From an uncultured Prevotella sp. (lineage in GTDB: Bacteria > Bacteroidota > Bacteroidia > Bacteroidales > Bacteroidaceae), in NCBI GenBank assembly GCA_900541575.1, contig UQKO01000023.1:1-34958 (forward strand): a DNA stretch of 34,958 bases. The letters are read 5' to 3'. The notes under the pieces were generated by a model, which made no database searches, had not been told where the DNA came from, and was given only the letters and a program-made list of their open reading frames with translations. Each line of letters starts with the position of its first letter. The stretch's first letter is position 1. The position numbers and the translations under genes are program-made. Below are positions 16,572 to 25,399 of this stretch, in pieces.

Positions 16572-16604
16572 GTGTAACTTACCTTAATTTGAACAAGACA
16601 GAAG

Positions 16605-17579
16605 CTAGAGCTTACGCTCCACCACATAGTCGATATAGCCCTTCAGAGCATTGCGCACGGCTTCGTTGGTCCATGCGTTGAGTAGTTCTACTGCCTCGCC
16701 ATGAAGGCGATTCATGGTCTGCTCTGCATAGTCGATACCGCCCGATTGCTTGGTATAATCCACTAATTGAGCAATCTCTTCAACCGTGGCCTCTCCACGC
16801 TTTACGCGAGCAGCCCACTCACGTACATCCTCACGCTTGGTATGCTTTAGGGCGTAAATGACAGGAAGAGTAAGCTTACCCTCAGCCATATCATTGCCTG
16901 TAGGCTTTCCGATGGACGGATCAGCGTAATAATCGAAAATATCATCACGTATTTGGAAACAAATCCCCACGAGTTCACCGAATCTCTTAGCACGTCTTAC
17001 GTATTCTTCATCGGCATTAGCCGAAAGTGCACCGAGTTCGGCACAAGCAGCAAATAGCGAAGCCGTTTTGTGTTCTATCACGCGGAAATAAGCTTCTTCG
17101 CTCACGCGTTCTTTCTTTATATTGTCTAGCTGATAAATCTCTCCTTCCGAGAGAATTCCTCCGAGGCGAGAAATAAGACGCACTATCTTGATATCATGAG
17201 TGAGCGTGGCTTCTAGCAGCGAGGTGCTAAGGAGATAGTCGCCTAAGAGTACGGCCACTTTATTGTCGTACACGGCATTCACGGAACGCTGTCCGCGCCT
17301 CTCTCCGCTTTCGTCCACAACATCATCGTGAACAAGCGATGCAGTATGAAGCAACTCAAGCGTGACAGCACTACGCAGACTTTTATCCGAAACTTCGCCC
17401 TTTTCCTTGGCCATGAGCAATACTAGCAGTGGGCGCATCATCTTGCCCTTGCGCTGTCGCACATAGCTGAGTGCACGTCCCAAGAAGTCGTCTTCGTGGG
17501 TCAACGATTCATCAAAGAGTTTCCTATATTTTGCCAATTCCTCGCTTACGGGTTGGCGAATGATGGAGAGTTTGTCCAT
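16605..17579 (-). CDS. Polyprenyl diphosphate synthase (octaprenyl/solanesyl type)
   Basis: A 324-residue trans-isoprenyl diphosphate synthase that extends FPP/GGPP with IPP to make the long tail of menaquinone. The first aspartate-rich motif is DDVVD (85-89, in LVHDDVVDESGERRG) and the second is DDIFD (212-216). The residue five before the first motif is Ala (A80), not an aromatic one, which in this family fits long-chain products; the exact length is not determined. No signal peptide, so it is cytosolic or membrane-associated. The gene is divergent from polA with a 100-bp shared promoter region and ends at its own terminator. Confidence 0.93.
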   Translation of the reverse strand: MDKLSIIRQPVSEELAKYRKLFDESLTHEDDFLGRALSYVRQRKGKMMRPLLVLLMAKEKGEVSDKSLRSAVTLELLHTASLVHDDVVDESGERRGQRSVNAVYDNKVAVLLGDYLLSTSLLEATLTHDIKIVRLISRLGGILSEGEIYQLDNIKKERVSEEAYFRVIEHKTASLFAACAELGALSANADEEYVRRAKRFGELVGICFQIRDDIFDYYADPSIGKPTGNDMAEGKLTLPVIYALKHTKREDVREWAARVKRGEATVEEIAQLVDYTKQSGGIDYAEQTMNRLHGEAVELLNAWTNEAVRNALKGYIDYVVERKL

Positions 17580-17599
17580 AACTTTCTAGTTTCAGCTTA

Positions 17600-17607
17600 C
17601 AAAATTA
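17600..17607 (-). promoter_or_regulatory. -7 box for the polyprenyl synthase gene
   Basis: The minus strand reads TAATTTTG, a TAnnTTTG match, 20 bp upstream of the ATG. No convincing -33 element. Confidence 0.45.
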
Positions 17608-17616
17608 GTAATTTAG

Positions 17617-17649
17617 TTGGCTTCATACGCGATGAATTGTGTATTTTTG
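17617..17649 (+). promoter_or_regulatory. Promoter for polA
   Basis: TATTTTTG (17642-17649) fits the -7 box and TTG at 17617-17619 lies 22 nt upstream as a possible -33 element. The leader would be about 25 nt. Confidence 0.55.
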
Positions 17650-17679
17650 TAACATAAACACAATCCCTCCCACAAAAAT

Positions 17680-20448
17680 ATGCAAACTCTCTATCTCCTC
17701 GATGCTTACGCACTGATATATCGTGCCTATTATGCCCTTATTCGCAGTCCACGCATCAACTCTAAAGGCCAAAACACATCGGCTATATTTGGCTTTGTCA
17801 ATACGCTCAACGATGTGCTCACCAATGAGCGTCCCGACTTCATCGGCATAGCCTTCGACCCTGCAGGAGGCACTTTTCGTCATGAAGCTTACCCAGAATA
17901 TAAGGCACAGCGCGAAGCCACACCCGAGGATATCAAGTGGGCCGTGCCCATCATCAAAGAGATCATCCGTGCTTATCACATTCCCATTCTTGAAGTGCCT
18001 GGTTTTGAAGCCGATGACGTGATTGGCACACTCGCACTCAAGGGAGCAGAAGCTGGTCTTGAAGTGCACATGGTTACCCCAGATAAGGATTATGCACAGC
18101 TGGTACGCCCCGGCATTTTCATGCGCCGACCAAGCCACGGAAACGCACCAATGGAAAAGCTCGGTCCTGATGAAGTGTGCCAAAAATATGGTATTGCTCA
18201 TACCGGCCAGGTAATTGACCTTCTCGGACTCATGGGCGATACAGCCGACAATGTGCCGGGTTGTCCCGGCGTAGGAGAAAAGACGGCGGTAAAGCTCGTC
18301 ACACAGTTTGGCTCTATCGATAATATGCTCACTCATACAGACGAGCTAAAGGGGGCACTCAAGAAGAAGGTGGAAGAGAATGTGGAGCAAATACGCTTCT
18401 CCAAATTTTTGGTCACTATCAAAACAGACATCGACCTACCCCTTGACATCGATTCACTAAAACGACAGGAACCCGACAATGACCAACTACGCCCCATCTA
18501 CGAGCAACTAGAGTTTCGCACTTTCCTCAACCGAATGAATGGGAAGGAAGAAAATAAGCAAAAAAATGCTAACAGTTTAGGCGCTCTCTTTGACGTAGAG
18601 CCTACCAACTCCACAGAAAGCTCAGAAAAAACGCCTCATGAACGCTTAAAAGACGTGCTGCACGAATATCATCTCATTGAGAATGAGGAGGATGCGCGTG
18701 CACTTTGTGAAGATTTATTGACATTTAGCACACTTAGTTTTGACACTGAAACCACCTCAATCGATGCCATCAGTGCCCGTTTGGTTGGATTAAGCTTCTC
18801 CGTGGCAGGCGGACGAGCTTGGTATGTAGCTGTTCCACGTGAAACGGCAGCAGCACAGCGAATGGTCGACATCTTCCGCCCCATCTATGAAAGCACAGAC
18901 ATACTAAAGGTAGGTCAGAACATAAAGTACGATTTCAATGTGCTAGCTCACTACAACATACACCTTGCCTTTCCCCTATTCGATACCATGCTCGCTCATT
19001 ACCTCGTGCAACCCGAGCTCTATCACAATATGGACTTCTTGGCCGAAGTATACCTCCACTACCAAACCATCCACATCGAAGAACTCATTGGACCAAAGGG
19101 TCGCAACCAGAAAAACATGGCCGACCTCGCCCCCGCTGACATCTGCGATTATGCTTGCGAAGATGCCGACGTAACACTTCGACTCATGCAGCCACTCAAA
19201 GAGGAACTTCAGAAGTTTGGGCTCATGCAGGAATTTCACGATATAGAAATGCCTCTCATGCCTGTGCTGGCCAAAATGGAACGCAATGGAGTAACACTCG
19301 ACACAAAAGCACTTGCAGAGACAGGAAAGCACTTCCGCGAGCGCATGCAGCAGCTTGAAACTGAAATCTATGAATTAGCAGGACACTCCTTCACCATCAC
19401 CTCGCCCCGACAGGTAGGCGAAGTGCTTTTTGACGAACTCCATCTTAACGACAAAGCCAAAAAGACCAAAAGCGGACAATACTCCACGAGCGAAGAAGTG
19501 CTTGAGGGACTACGTGCAAAACATCCCATCGTAGAAAAAATACTAGCCCACCGCGGGCTCAAAAAACTCATCAGTACCTACATCGACGCTCTTCCGAAGC
19601 TCATCAATCCTGAAACAGGACATATTCATACATCATTCAATCAAGCCGTGACGGCTACGGGTCGGCTCTCTTCGTCTAACCCTAACTTGCAAAACATTCC
19701 CGTACGCGGTGAGGATGGTCGAGAGATACGCAAAGCCTTTGTGCCCGAAAAGGGATGCATCTTCTTCTCGGCAGACTACTCACAAATAGAGCTACGCATC
19801 ATGGCACATCTGAGTGCAGACGAGCATCTTGTCAACGACTTCTGCGAAGGACGCGACATCCATGCAGCCACAGCAGCCCGCGTATTCCACAAACCACTTG
19901 AAGAGATTACGCGCGATGAGCGACGCAAAGCAAAAACAGCCAATTTTGGCATCATATATGGCATATCCGCCTTTGGTCTGGCCGAGCGCATGGAAGTAAG
20001 TCGCAGTGAAGCAAAGGAGCTCATTACCAACTATTTCACAACCTATCCCAAGGTAAAGGAGTACATGAATCGCAGTGTGGAAGAAGCCCGTCAGCGTGGC
20101 TACATCACGACCGCCTTCGGACGCCGCCGTTACCTGCCCGACATCAATTCAAAGAATGCCGTAGTGCGTGGCTATGCCGAACGAAATGCAGTAAATGCTC
20201 CCATTCAAGGCACCGCAGCCGACATCATCAAAATTGCCATGGTACGCATTGACCGCCGATTCGAGCAAGAAGGTATCCGCTCAAAAATGATTCTCCAGGT
20301 ACACGATGAACTCAACTTCTCCGTTTTTCCCGACGAACTAGAGCAAGTGAAGCACATTGTCATAGAAGAAATGGAACACGCTTACACGATGAGTGTGCCA
20401 CTCATAGCCGACTGCGGCGAAGGCGCTAACTGGCTTGAAGCCCATTGA
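17680..20448 (+). CDS. polA: DNA polymerase I
   Basis: A 922-residue family A polymerase with all three activities apparently intact. The 5'-3' exonuclease/flap domain (about 1-290) has GFEADDVIGTLA and LMGDTADNVPGCPGVGEKTA. The 3'-5' proofreading domain (about 320-510) keeps all motifs: SFDTETT (D355, E357), GQNIKYDFN (N414, D418) and YACEDAD (Y491, D495). The polymerase domain has ATGRLSSSNPNLQNIPVR, motif A SADYSQIELR (D699), the O-helix RRKAKTANFGIIYG with Phe (typical discrimination against ddNTPs) and motif C QVHDE (D876). It fills Okazaki-fragment and repair gaps. A parS-type sequence lies inside the gene at 18831-18846, in the proofreading-domain coding region. No terminator is obvious downstream. 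Confidence 0.97.
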   Translation: MQTLYLLDAYALIYRAYYALIRSPRINSKGQNTSAIFGFVNTLNDVLTNERPDFIGIAFDPAGGTFRHEAYPEYKAQREATPEDIKWAVPIIKEIIRAYHIPILEVPGFEADDVIGTLALKGAEAGLEVHMVTPDKDYAQLVRPGIFMRRPSHGNAPMEKLGPDEVCQKYGIAHTGQVIDLLGLMGDTADNVPGCPGVGEKTAVKLVTQFGSIDNMLTHTDELKGALKKKVEENVEQIRFSKFLVTIKTDIDLPLDIDSLKRQEPDNDQLRPIYEQLEFRTFLNRMNGKEENKQKNANSLGALFDVEPTNSTESSEKTPHERLKDVLHEYHLIENEEDARALCEDLLTFSTLSFDTETTSIDAISARLVGLSFSVAGGRAWYVAVPRETAAAQRMVDIFRPIYESTDILKVGQNIKYDFNVLAHYNIHLAFPLFDTMLAHYLVQPELYHNMDFLAEVYLHYQTIHIEELIGPKGRNQKNMADLAPADICDYACEDADVTLRLMQPLKEELQKFGLMQEFHDIEMPLMPVLAKMERNGVTLDTKALAETGKHFRERMQQLETEIYELAGHSFTITSPRQVGEVLFDELHLNDKAKKTKSGQYSTSEEVLEGLRAKHPIVEKILAHRGLKKLISTYIDALPKLINPETGHIHTSFNQAVTATGRLSSSNPNLQNIPVRGEDGREIRKAFVPEKGCIFFSADYSQIELRIMAHLSADEHLVNDFCEGRDIHAATAARVFHKPLEEITRDERRKAKTANFGIIYGISAFGLAERMEVSRSEAKELITNYFTTYPKVKEYMNRSVEEARQRGYITTAFGRRRYLPDINSKNAVVRGYAERNAVNAPIQGTAADIIKIAMVRIDRRFEQEGIRSKMILQVHDELNFSVFPDELEQVKHIVIEEMEHAYTMSVPLIADCGEGANWLEAH
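18831..18846. promoter_or_regulatory. parS-type ParB-binding site (2), inside polA
   Basis: TGTTCCACGTGAAACG matches TGTTNCACGTGAAACA at 14 of 15 specified positions (only the last base differs). It encodes residues around 384-389 (AVPRET) of DNA polymerase I. The site shares its inner 14 bases with the site at 11853-11868. Confidence 0.72.
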
Positions 20449-20887
20449 TAAGGAGCAGACAAGAAGCGATTAGCTAGCTTATACAAGACACTTAACCAAC
20501 GCCAGTCTACCCCTCCCCTGCGGCGAACGCATTTGCTTGAACAGCATTGGAATGAAAATGACAAGAAGCCACTCTCGCCCACTCCAGCTAACATTCAGAA
20601 ACAACCAATAGAATGTTCCATTTTTCGCATTCTATGAGCATAAATTAGCCAAAACATAGTTACTAGAATATAAATTAGTAACTTTGCATTGCTTTAGAGC
20701 TGTTCTATTATAACGGAATTTGCATAGTATTGGAAGCAGACTTTTGATATAAATGAAGAAGCATAGCGAACTATGTGATTAGATTTACAATCAAAAATAC
20801 GATTTCAATAGCATACAAATCACATATCAAAATAAGGCACCTTATATTGCAGAATTAATAGGACCGCCCTTTAATGTTAAAAAATAG
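20449..20887 (+). other. polA-pfkB intergenic region with a probable promoter
   Basis: 439 bp without a recognisable gene. TAACTTTG at 20679-20686 is a good -7 box that could serve the PfkB gene with a leader of about 195 nt. ATAGAATG/CATTCTAT (20608-20635, 12-nt loop) could mark the end of the polA transcript but has no T run. A smaller CATAG/CTATG hairpin lies near 20764-20777. No conserved riboswitch was recognised in the long leader. Confidence 0.5.
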
Positions 20888-21766
20888 ATGAATAAGATAT
20901 GCTGCATCGGGCATATTACCCATGATAAAATAATCACGCCCGAAACCGAAGTGGATATGCCGGGAGGCACATCCTACTACTTTGCCCATGCCATGTACCA
21001 CCTCAATAGAGGCAAAGACTTCCAACTCGTCACATCGCTTGCCGAAACGGACATGCAAGCTGTGACAGACCTGCGCCAACTCGGCATAAACGTAAGCGTA
21101 GTTCCCTCTCGCCATACCGTATATTTTGAAAACAAATATGGTGAAAATCAAAACAATCGCACACAGCGCGTTTTGGCCAAAGCCGACCCGTTCACAGTGG
21201 AAAGTCTCAAGAATTTAAAGGCTAGTGTGTTCCATCTAGGTTCGCTTCTAGCCGATGATTTCTCGCTACAAGTAATCGAATCGCTCGCTGGACGCGGCGA
21301 AGTGAGTGTCGACTCACAGGGTTATCTGCGCGAAGTACGCGGCGAGAAAGTCTATGCCGTAGATTGGAAAGAAAAGCGCGAAGCACTTCGTCACATCGAT
21401 GTGCTCAAGGTCAACGAGTACGAGATGGAAGTCCTCACAGGCCATAAAGATGCTCACGACGCAGCTCTGCAACTAGCCGAATGGGGTGTAAAGGAAGTAT
21501 GCGTCACACTAGGCAACTATGGTAGTGTGATTCTCGAAGACAATCATTTCTATGACATCTGTGCCTACCCTCCCCTGCGAGTAGTTGATGCCACTGGTTG
21601 TGGCGACACTTACTCGACAGGTTATCTTTACATGCGCTCACGTGGTGCCAATCCTTCGGAGGCAGGCCACTTTGCCGCAGCCATGTCCACCCTCAAGCTC
21701 GAAGCCAACGGCCCCTTCGCCCGAACCGAAGACGATGTGTGGCATATCATAAAAGAGGGAAGATAA
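20888..21766 (+). CDS. PfkB family carbohydrate kinase
   Basis: A 292-residue ribokinase/PfkB-fold kinase, phosphorylating a sugar or nucleoside hydroxyl with ATP. GGTSYYFA near the N-terminus corresponds to the substrate-binding GG motif, and the C-terminal signature DATGCGDTYSTGYL (about 233-246) supplies the anion hole and catalytic Asp. NEYEMEVLTG (the usual NxxE region) is also present. Cytosolic. The substrate cannot be deduced; sequence features do not clearly mark it as ribokinase or fructokinase. It reads as a single-gene unit between its own promoter and a strong terminator. Confidence 0.88.
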   Translation: MNKICCIGHITHDKIITPETEVDMPGGTSYYFAHAMYHLNRGKDFQLVTSLAETDMQAVTDLRQLGINVSVVPSRHTVYFENKYGENQNNRTQRVLAKADPFTVESLKNLKASVFHLGSLLADDFSLQVIESLAGRGEVSVDSQGYLREVRGEKVYAVDWKEKREALRHIDVLKVNEYEMEVLTGHKDAHDAALQLAEWGVKEVCVTLGNYGSVILEDNHFYDICAYPPLRVVDATGCGDTYSTGYLYMRSRGANPSEAGHFAAAMSTLKLEANGPFARTEDDVWHIIKEGR

Positions 21767-21794
21767 CTCTCTATTACGCAACAACTGCCCTTCC

Positions 21795-21840
21795 CTATCC
21801 CGATTTCCTCCCATTAGCGGAAGTCGGGATAGCTTTATTT
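21795..21840 (+). terminator. Rho-independent terminator of the PfkB gene
   Basis: CTATCCCGATTTCC (21795-21808) pairs with GGAAGTCGGGATAG (21819-21832) over 14 bp including one G-U pair, followed by CTTTATTT. It separates the kinase from the GH3 operon. Confidence 0.85.
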
Positions 21841-21910
21841 GATAACAACACAGATGCCACCTCTGCAAAGCGGCTTAAAAAACTCGTTTTTTTCTTCGCT
21901 TTGCTCTCGG

Positions 21911-21925
21911 CTTGCATTATCTTTG
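21911..21925 (+). promoter_or_regulatory. Promoter core of the GH3 operon, next to the start codon
   Basis: CTTGCATTATCTTTG with -7 box TATCTTTG at 21918-21925. The GH3 ATG is only 8 bp further on (21934), so transcription would start at or within a few bases of the start codon. The 15-mer is identical to that in front of the DUF4143 ATPase. Confidence 0.6.
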
Positions 21926-21933
21926 CACTTGTT

Positions 21934-23448
21934 ATGAACTTGACATCTATCATTCGACCTCTATTCAACGGACGTCTTAGAGCCATTGAACAGTACGACA
22001 ACCGCGCCGAGGATATTCAGCGCAGTGTGCTAGAGCATTTACTCCGACGAGCCGCTGATACGGAATGGGGACACAAATTCCAATATAACTCGTTGCACAG
22101 CTACGAGGAATTCGCCGCTAAAGTGCCCATAAGCACCTACGAGGAACTAAAAGGCTACATCGACCGTATGCGTCACGGCGAGAAGCATGTGCTCTGGCCA
22201 GGCCAAGTAAAATGGTACGCAAAATCATCGGGCACCACCAACGATAAGAGTAAGTTTATCCCCGTAAGCCGCGACTGCTTACACGACACACACTATCAAG
22301 GCGGCACAGATGCAGTGGCTCTCTATCTACACAATAATCCGCTAAGCCGTCTGTTCGATGGAAAATCGCTCATCCTCGGTGGTAGTCACGCACCCAACTA
22401 CAACGTGGCTCATTCGCTCGTGGGCGACCTAAGTGCCATTCTTATCGAAAACATCAACCCACTAGTCAACCTCGTACGTATTCCACCGAAAAAGATTGCC
22501 TTGCTGAGCGATTTCGAGGAGAAGCGTGACCGCATAGCCGAGATAGCCATTCACAAAAACGTGACCAACATCTCAGGAGTACCCTCATGGATGATGGCTG
22601 TAATTACCCGTATGCTAGAGATTAGTGGTAAGCAGTATCTCGATGAGATATGGCCCAACCTCGAGGTTTTCTTCCATGGTGGTGTGGCCTTCACGCCCTA
22701 TCGCGACCAATACACACACCTTATCCGCTCAGCGAGGATGCACTATATGGAGACATACAATGCCTCGGAAGGATTCTTCGGCCTACAAAACGATCCAAAA
22801 GATACGGCCATGCTCCTGATGATAGACTATGGCGTGTTCTTCGAATTTATCCCCCTCAACGAGGTGGGCAAGCCCCACCCGCAGGTACTTCCTCTGTGGG
22901 ATGTGGAAGTGGGACACAACTATGCCATAGTCATCTCCACCACAGGAGGTCTCTGGCGCTACCAAATAGGCGACACCGTGAAATTCACTTCTACCAATCC
23001 CTATAAATTCATCATTAGCGGACGCACCAAGAGCTTTATTAATGCCTTCGGCGAAGAACTCATCGTAGACAATGCCGAGAAAGGACTGCACGAAGCTTGT
23101 AGGCAAACAGGAGCTGTGGTCAATGAATACACGGCTGCCCCCGTGTTTATGAACGCCGAGGGCAAATGCCGACATCAATGGATCGTGGAGTTTGAAAAAG
23201 CTCCGTCCGACCTCAAAGTCTTTGCCAATATCCTCGACGAAGCCCTGCAACACATCAACTCCGATTATGAGGCCAAGCGCCACAAAAATATCACGTTACA
23301 GCAGCTCGAACTAATTCCAGCCCGCAAAGGTCTCTTTAACGATTGGCTCAAAAGTCGCGGAAAGTTGGGTGGACAACACAAAGTGCCACGTCTAAGCAAC
23401 AACCGCGACATCATCGAACAACTTCTTACGCTCAACACTCATGCCTAG
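21934..23448 (+). CDS. GH3 (auxin-responsive promoter) family acyl-adenylating enzyme
   Basis: A 504-residue member of the GH3 family, adenylate-forming enzymes that in plants couple acyl acids to amino acids. Adenylation motifs are intact: SSGTTNDKSKFIP (98-110, phosphate loop), YNASEGFFGLQ (275-285), YQIGDTVKF (343-351) and GRTK (363-366); GGQHKVPRLSN near the C-terminus offers the lysine of the mobile domain. No signal peptide. The frame is open further upstream into the kinase gene, but MNLTSIIRPLFNGRL is the usual N-terminus in this family, so I start at 21934. The next gene overlaps its stop by 8 bp. The natural substrates of bacterial GH3 proteins of this kind are not established, so amide synthesis of an acyl acid is inference. 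Confidence 0.9.
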   Translation: MNLTSIIRPLFNGRLRAIEQYDNRAEDIQRSVLEHLLRRAADTEWGHKFQYNSLHSYEEFAAKVPISTYEELKGYIDRMRHGEKHVLWPGQVKWYAKSSGTTNDKSKFIPVSRDCLHDTHYQGGTDAVALYLHNNPLSRLFDGKSLILGGSHAPNYNVAHSLVGDLSAILIENINPLVNLVRIPPKKIALLSDFEEKRDRIAEIAIHKNVTNISGVPSWMMAVITRMLEISGKQYLDEIWPNLEVFFHGGVAFTPYRDQYTHLIRSARMHYMETYNASEGFFGLQNDPKDTAMLLMIDYGVFFEFIPLNEVGKPHPQVLPLWDVEVGHNYAIVISTTGGLWRYQIGDTVKFTSTNPYKFIISGRTKSFINAFGEELIVDNAEKGLHEACRQTGAVVNEYTAAPVFMNAEGKCRHQWIVEFEKAPSDLKVFANILDEALQHINSDYEAKRHKNITLQQLELIPARKGLFNDWLKSRGKLGGQHKVPRLSNNRDIIEQLLTLNTHA

Positions 23449-25381
23449 TCACCCCCACTCTTCCCTCTGCATCATTGCCTCGCTCGTATACCTGCTGCTT
23501 TCTGCCGTGTGCATGGTATCATGTGCCAATCCTGGCAGTGGCCCAGATGGCGGACCATACGACGAGACCCCTCCAAAAATTGTGAGTATGAGCCCTGCTC
23601 TAGGAGGTATCAATGAAAAAGCACGCAAAGTAACGATTGCCTTCGACGAACTAATCAAGGTGGAAAATGCTCAAGAAAAGGTCACCATTTCTCCGCCGCA
23701 GATTGAGATGCCTGAGATTAAGACTTCAGGCAAGCGCATCAGCGTAGAGCTTATGGATTCGCTCAAACCCAACACTACCTATACCGTAGACTTCAGTGAT
23801 GCCATTGTCGATTCCAACGAAGGGAACCCCTTAGGCAACTTTACCTACTTCTTCTCCACGGGCGAACGGCTCGACACGATGGAAGTGGCAGGACACGTGC
23901 TCGAAGCAGGCAATCTAGAACCCGTTAAAGGCATCCTCGTGGGGCTTCATAGCAACCTGGCCGATTCAGCTTTCACTCATCTACCATTCGATCGAGTGGC
24001 ACGCACCGATGGCTCTGGCCATTTCAGTATCAAAGGAGTAGCGCCAGGAACTTATCGCATCTACGCACTCAAGGACATGGATGGCGACTTTAAGTACACT
24101 CTGGGCGAGATGATGGCCTTCACAGACAGAGAAATCAAGCCCTCATCGTTTCCCGATATTCGCCACGATACACTTTGGACCGACACCACACACATCGACA
24201 CCATTCTCAACGTACGCTACACACACTATCTTCCCGATGACGTAGTGTTGCTAGCCTTTACCGAAAAGAACCTGTCACGTCAACTCATCAAGGCACAACG
24301 CGAGCCTGAATACTTCCGCACTTTCTTCACCGCTCCCTCGACCATAGAACCTAAAGTAAGAGGTCTCAATTTCAATGCAGAAGGAGCTTTTGTTGTAGAT
24401 CGTTCTGCTGGCAATGATACACTTACTTACTGGCTACGCGACACGACACTCATCAATCGCGATTCTCTCGTCATAGCCTACACCTACGAGGCCACCAACG
24501 ACTCCACCCACCAAAACTATCTGCAGACCGACACCCTAGAGCTTGTGCCACGCATTCCTTTCGAACGCCGACAGAAGCTGAAAGAGATTGAACTTGCCAA
24601 GTGGAAGAAAGGGCTCGAAAAGCGCCATCGCCAAGGCGACTTCACACAAGAACAGCCTCCCACCGACCCACTGCGCCTCACAGTAACCACACGCGGAAGC
24701 TTTGCTCCCGACCAAAACGTGCGCATTACCCTACCCGAACCCGCTGCCCGACTTGACACCTCAGGCATCCACCTCTTCCTCCAAGTCGATTCCACCTATA
24801 AAGAAGCACCCTTCCGTCTGGAACGCTCTTCATTGTCACACCTAGATTATACACTCCGAGCAGAGTGGCGTCCACGGCAGGAATACGTACTCAATGTCGA
24901 CTCAGCCTGCATTGAAGGTCTTTCTGGTAAAGTCAATACAACCTACGATACGAAGTTCTCCATCGAATCAGAAGACAAGTATGGGTCGCTCTTCCTAATC
25001 ATTCCCGAAGCCGACACCACCGCCGTGGTGCAGCTCATGACGGCCGACAATAGAGTGGAGCGTCAGGTACGTGTAAAGAATGGCCGAGCCGATTTCTTCT
25101 ATCTCCGTCCCACAGACTATTATCTGCGTCTCTACACCGACCTCAATCACAACTACACTTGGGACACTGGTTGCTATGCCGAAGGCCGACAAGCCGAACG
25201 CGTATATTACTATCCGCAGAAACTCACCGTACGAGCCAATTGGGACATAGAGCAAACTTGGGATCTCAATGCCTTACCCATCACACAGCAAAAGCCCCGC
25301 GAAATTGTGAAACAAAAAGCTGATGCGAAGAAGACCCCCAAGAATCGCAACGCCGAACGTCTGCGACAGAAAGGACGATAA
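23441..25381 (+). CDS. Lipoprotein with SbsA-type Ig-like domain
   Basis: A 646-residue predicted lipoprotein: hydrophobic residues 9-27 followed by MVSC with Cys28 as the lipidation site. An SbsA/Big_5 Ig-like domain follows (about 42-145: DETPPKIVSMSPALGG, TVDFSDAIVDSNEGNPLGNF). Next comes a carboxypeptidase-regulatory-like fold (about 147-235, VAGHVLEAGNLEPVKGI, TDGSGHFSIKGVAPGTYRI). The rest is beta-rich and not recognised, with a basic tail (about 618-646). It probably sits on the periplasmic or surface side of the outer membrane. It overlaps the end of the GH3 gene by 8 bp and precedes the DUF3108 gene by 18 bp, so the three form an operon. Role unknown. Confidence 0.85.
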   Translation: MPSHPHSSLCIIASLVYLLLSAVCMVSCANPGSGPDGGPYDETPPKIVSMSPALGGINEKARKVTIAFDELIKVENAQEKVTISPPQIEMPEIKTSGKRISVELMDSLKPNTTYTVDFSDAIVDSNEGNPLGNFTYFFSTGERLDTMEVAGHVLEAGNLEPVKGILVGLHSNLADSAFTHLPFDRVARTDGSGHFSIKGVAPGTYRIYALKDMDGDFKYTLGEMMAFTDREIKPSSFPDIRHDTLWTDTTHIDTILNVRYTHYLPDDVVLLAFTEKNLSRQLIKAQREPEYFRTFFTAPSTIEPKVRGLNFNAEGAFVVDRSAGNDTLTYWLRDTTLINRDSLVIAYTYEATNDSTHQNYLQTDTLELVPRIPFERRQKLKEIELAKWKKGLEKRHRQGDFTQEQPPTDPLRLTVTTRGSFAPDQNVRITLPEPAARLDTSGIHLFLQVDSTYKEAPFRLERSSLSHLDYTLRAEWRPRQEYVLNVDSACIEGLSGKVNTTYDTKFSIESEDKYGSLFLIIPEADTTAVVQLMTADNRVERQVRVKNGRADFFYLRPTDYYLRLYTDLNHNYTWDTGCYAEGRQAERVYYYPQKLTVRANWDIEQTWDLNALPITQQKPREIVKQKADAKKTPKNRNAERLRQKGR

Positions 25382-25399
25382 CACTAAATCACCAAGAAA

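Larger units (their letters stand above)
16187..16604. other. Convergent intergenic region between deoC and polyprenyl synthase
   Basis: 418 bp without a gene. It contains one terminator for each of the two convergent genes (16226-16269 and 16521-16571) and, between them, a 22-bp direct repeat (16418-16461). Otherwise nothing recognisable. Confidence 0.6.

Noticed and set aside
21598..21933. GH3 open frame extended upstream into the PfkB gene
   Set aside because: The extension lies in the kinase coding sequence, its terminator and the promoter; the family N-terminus begins at 21934.
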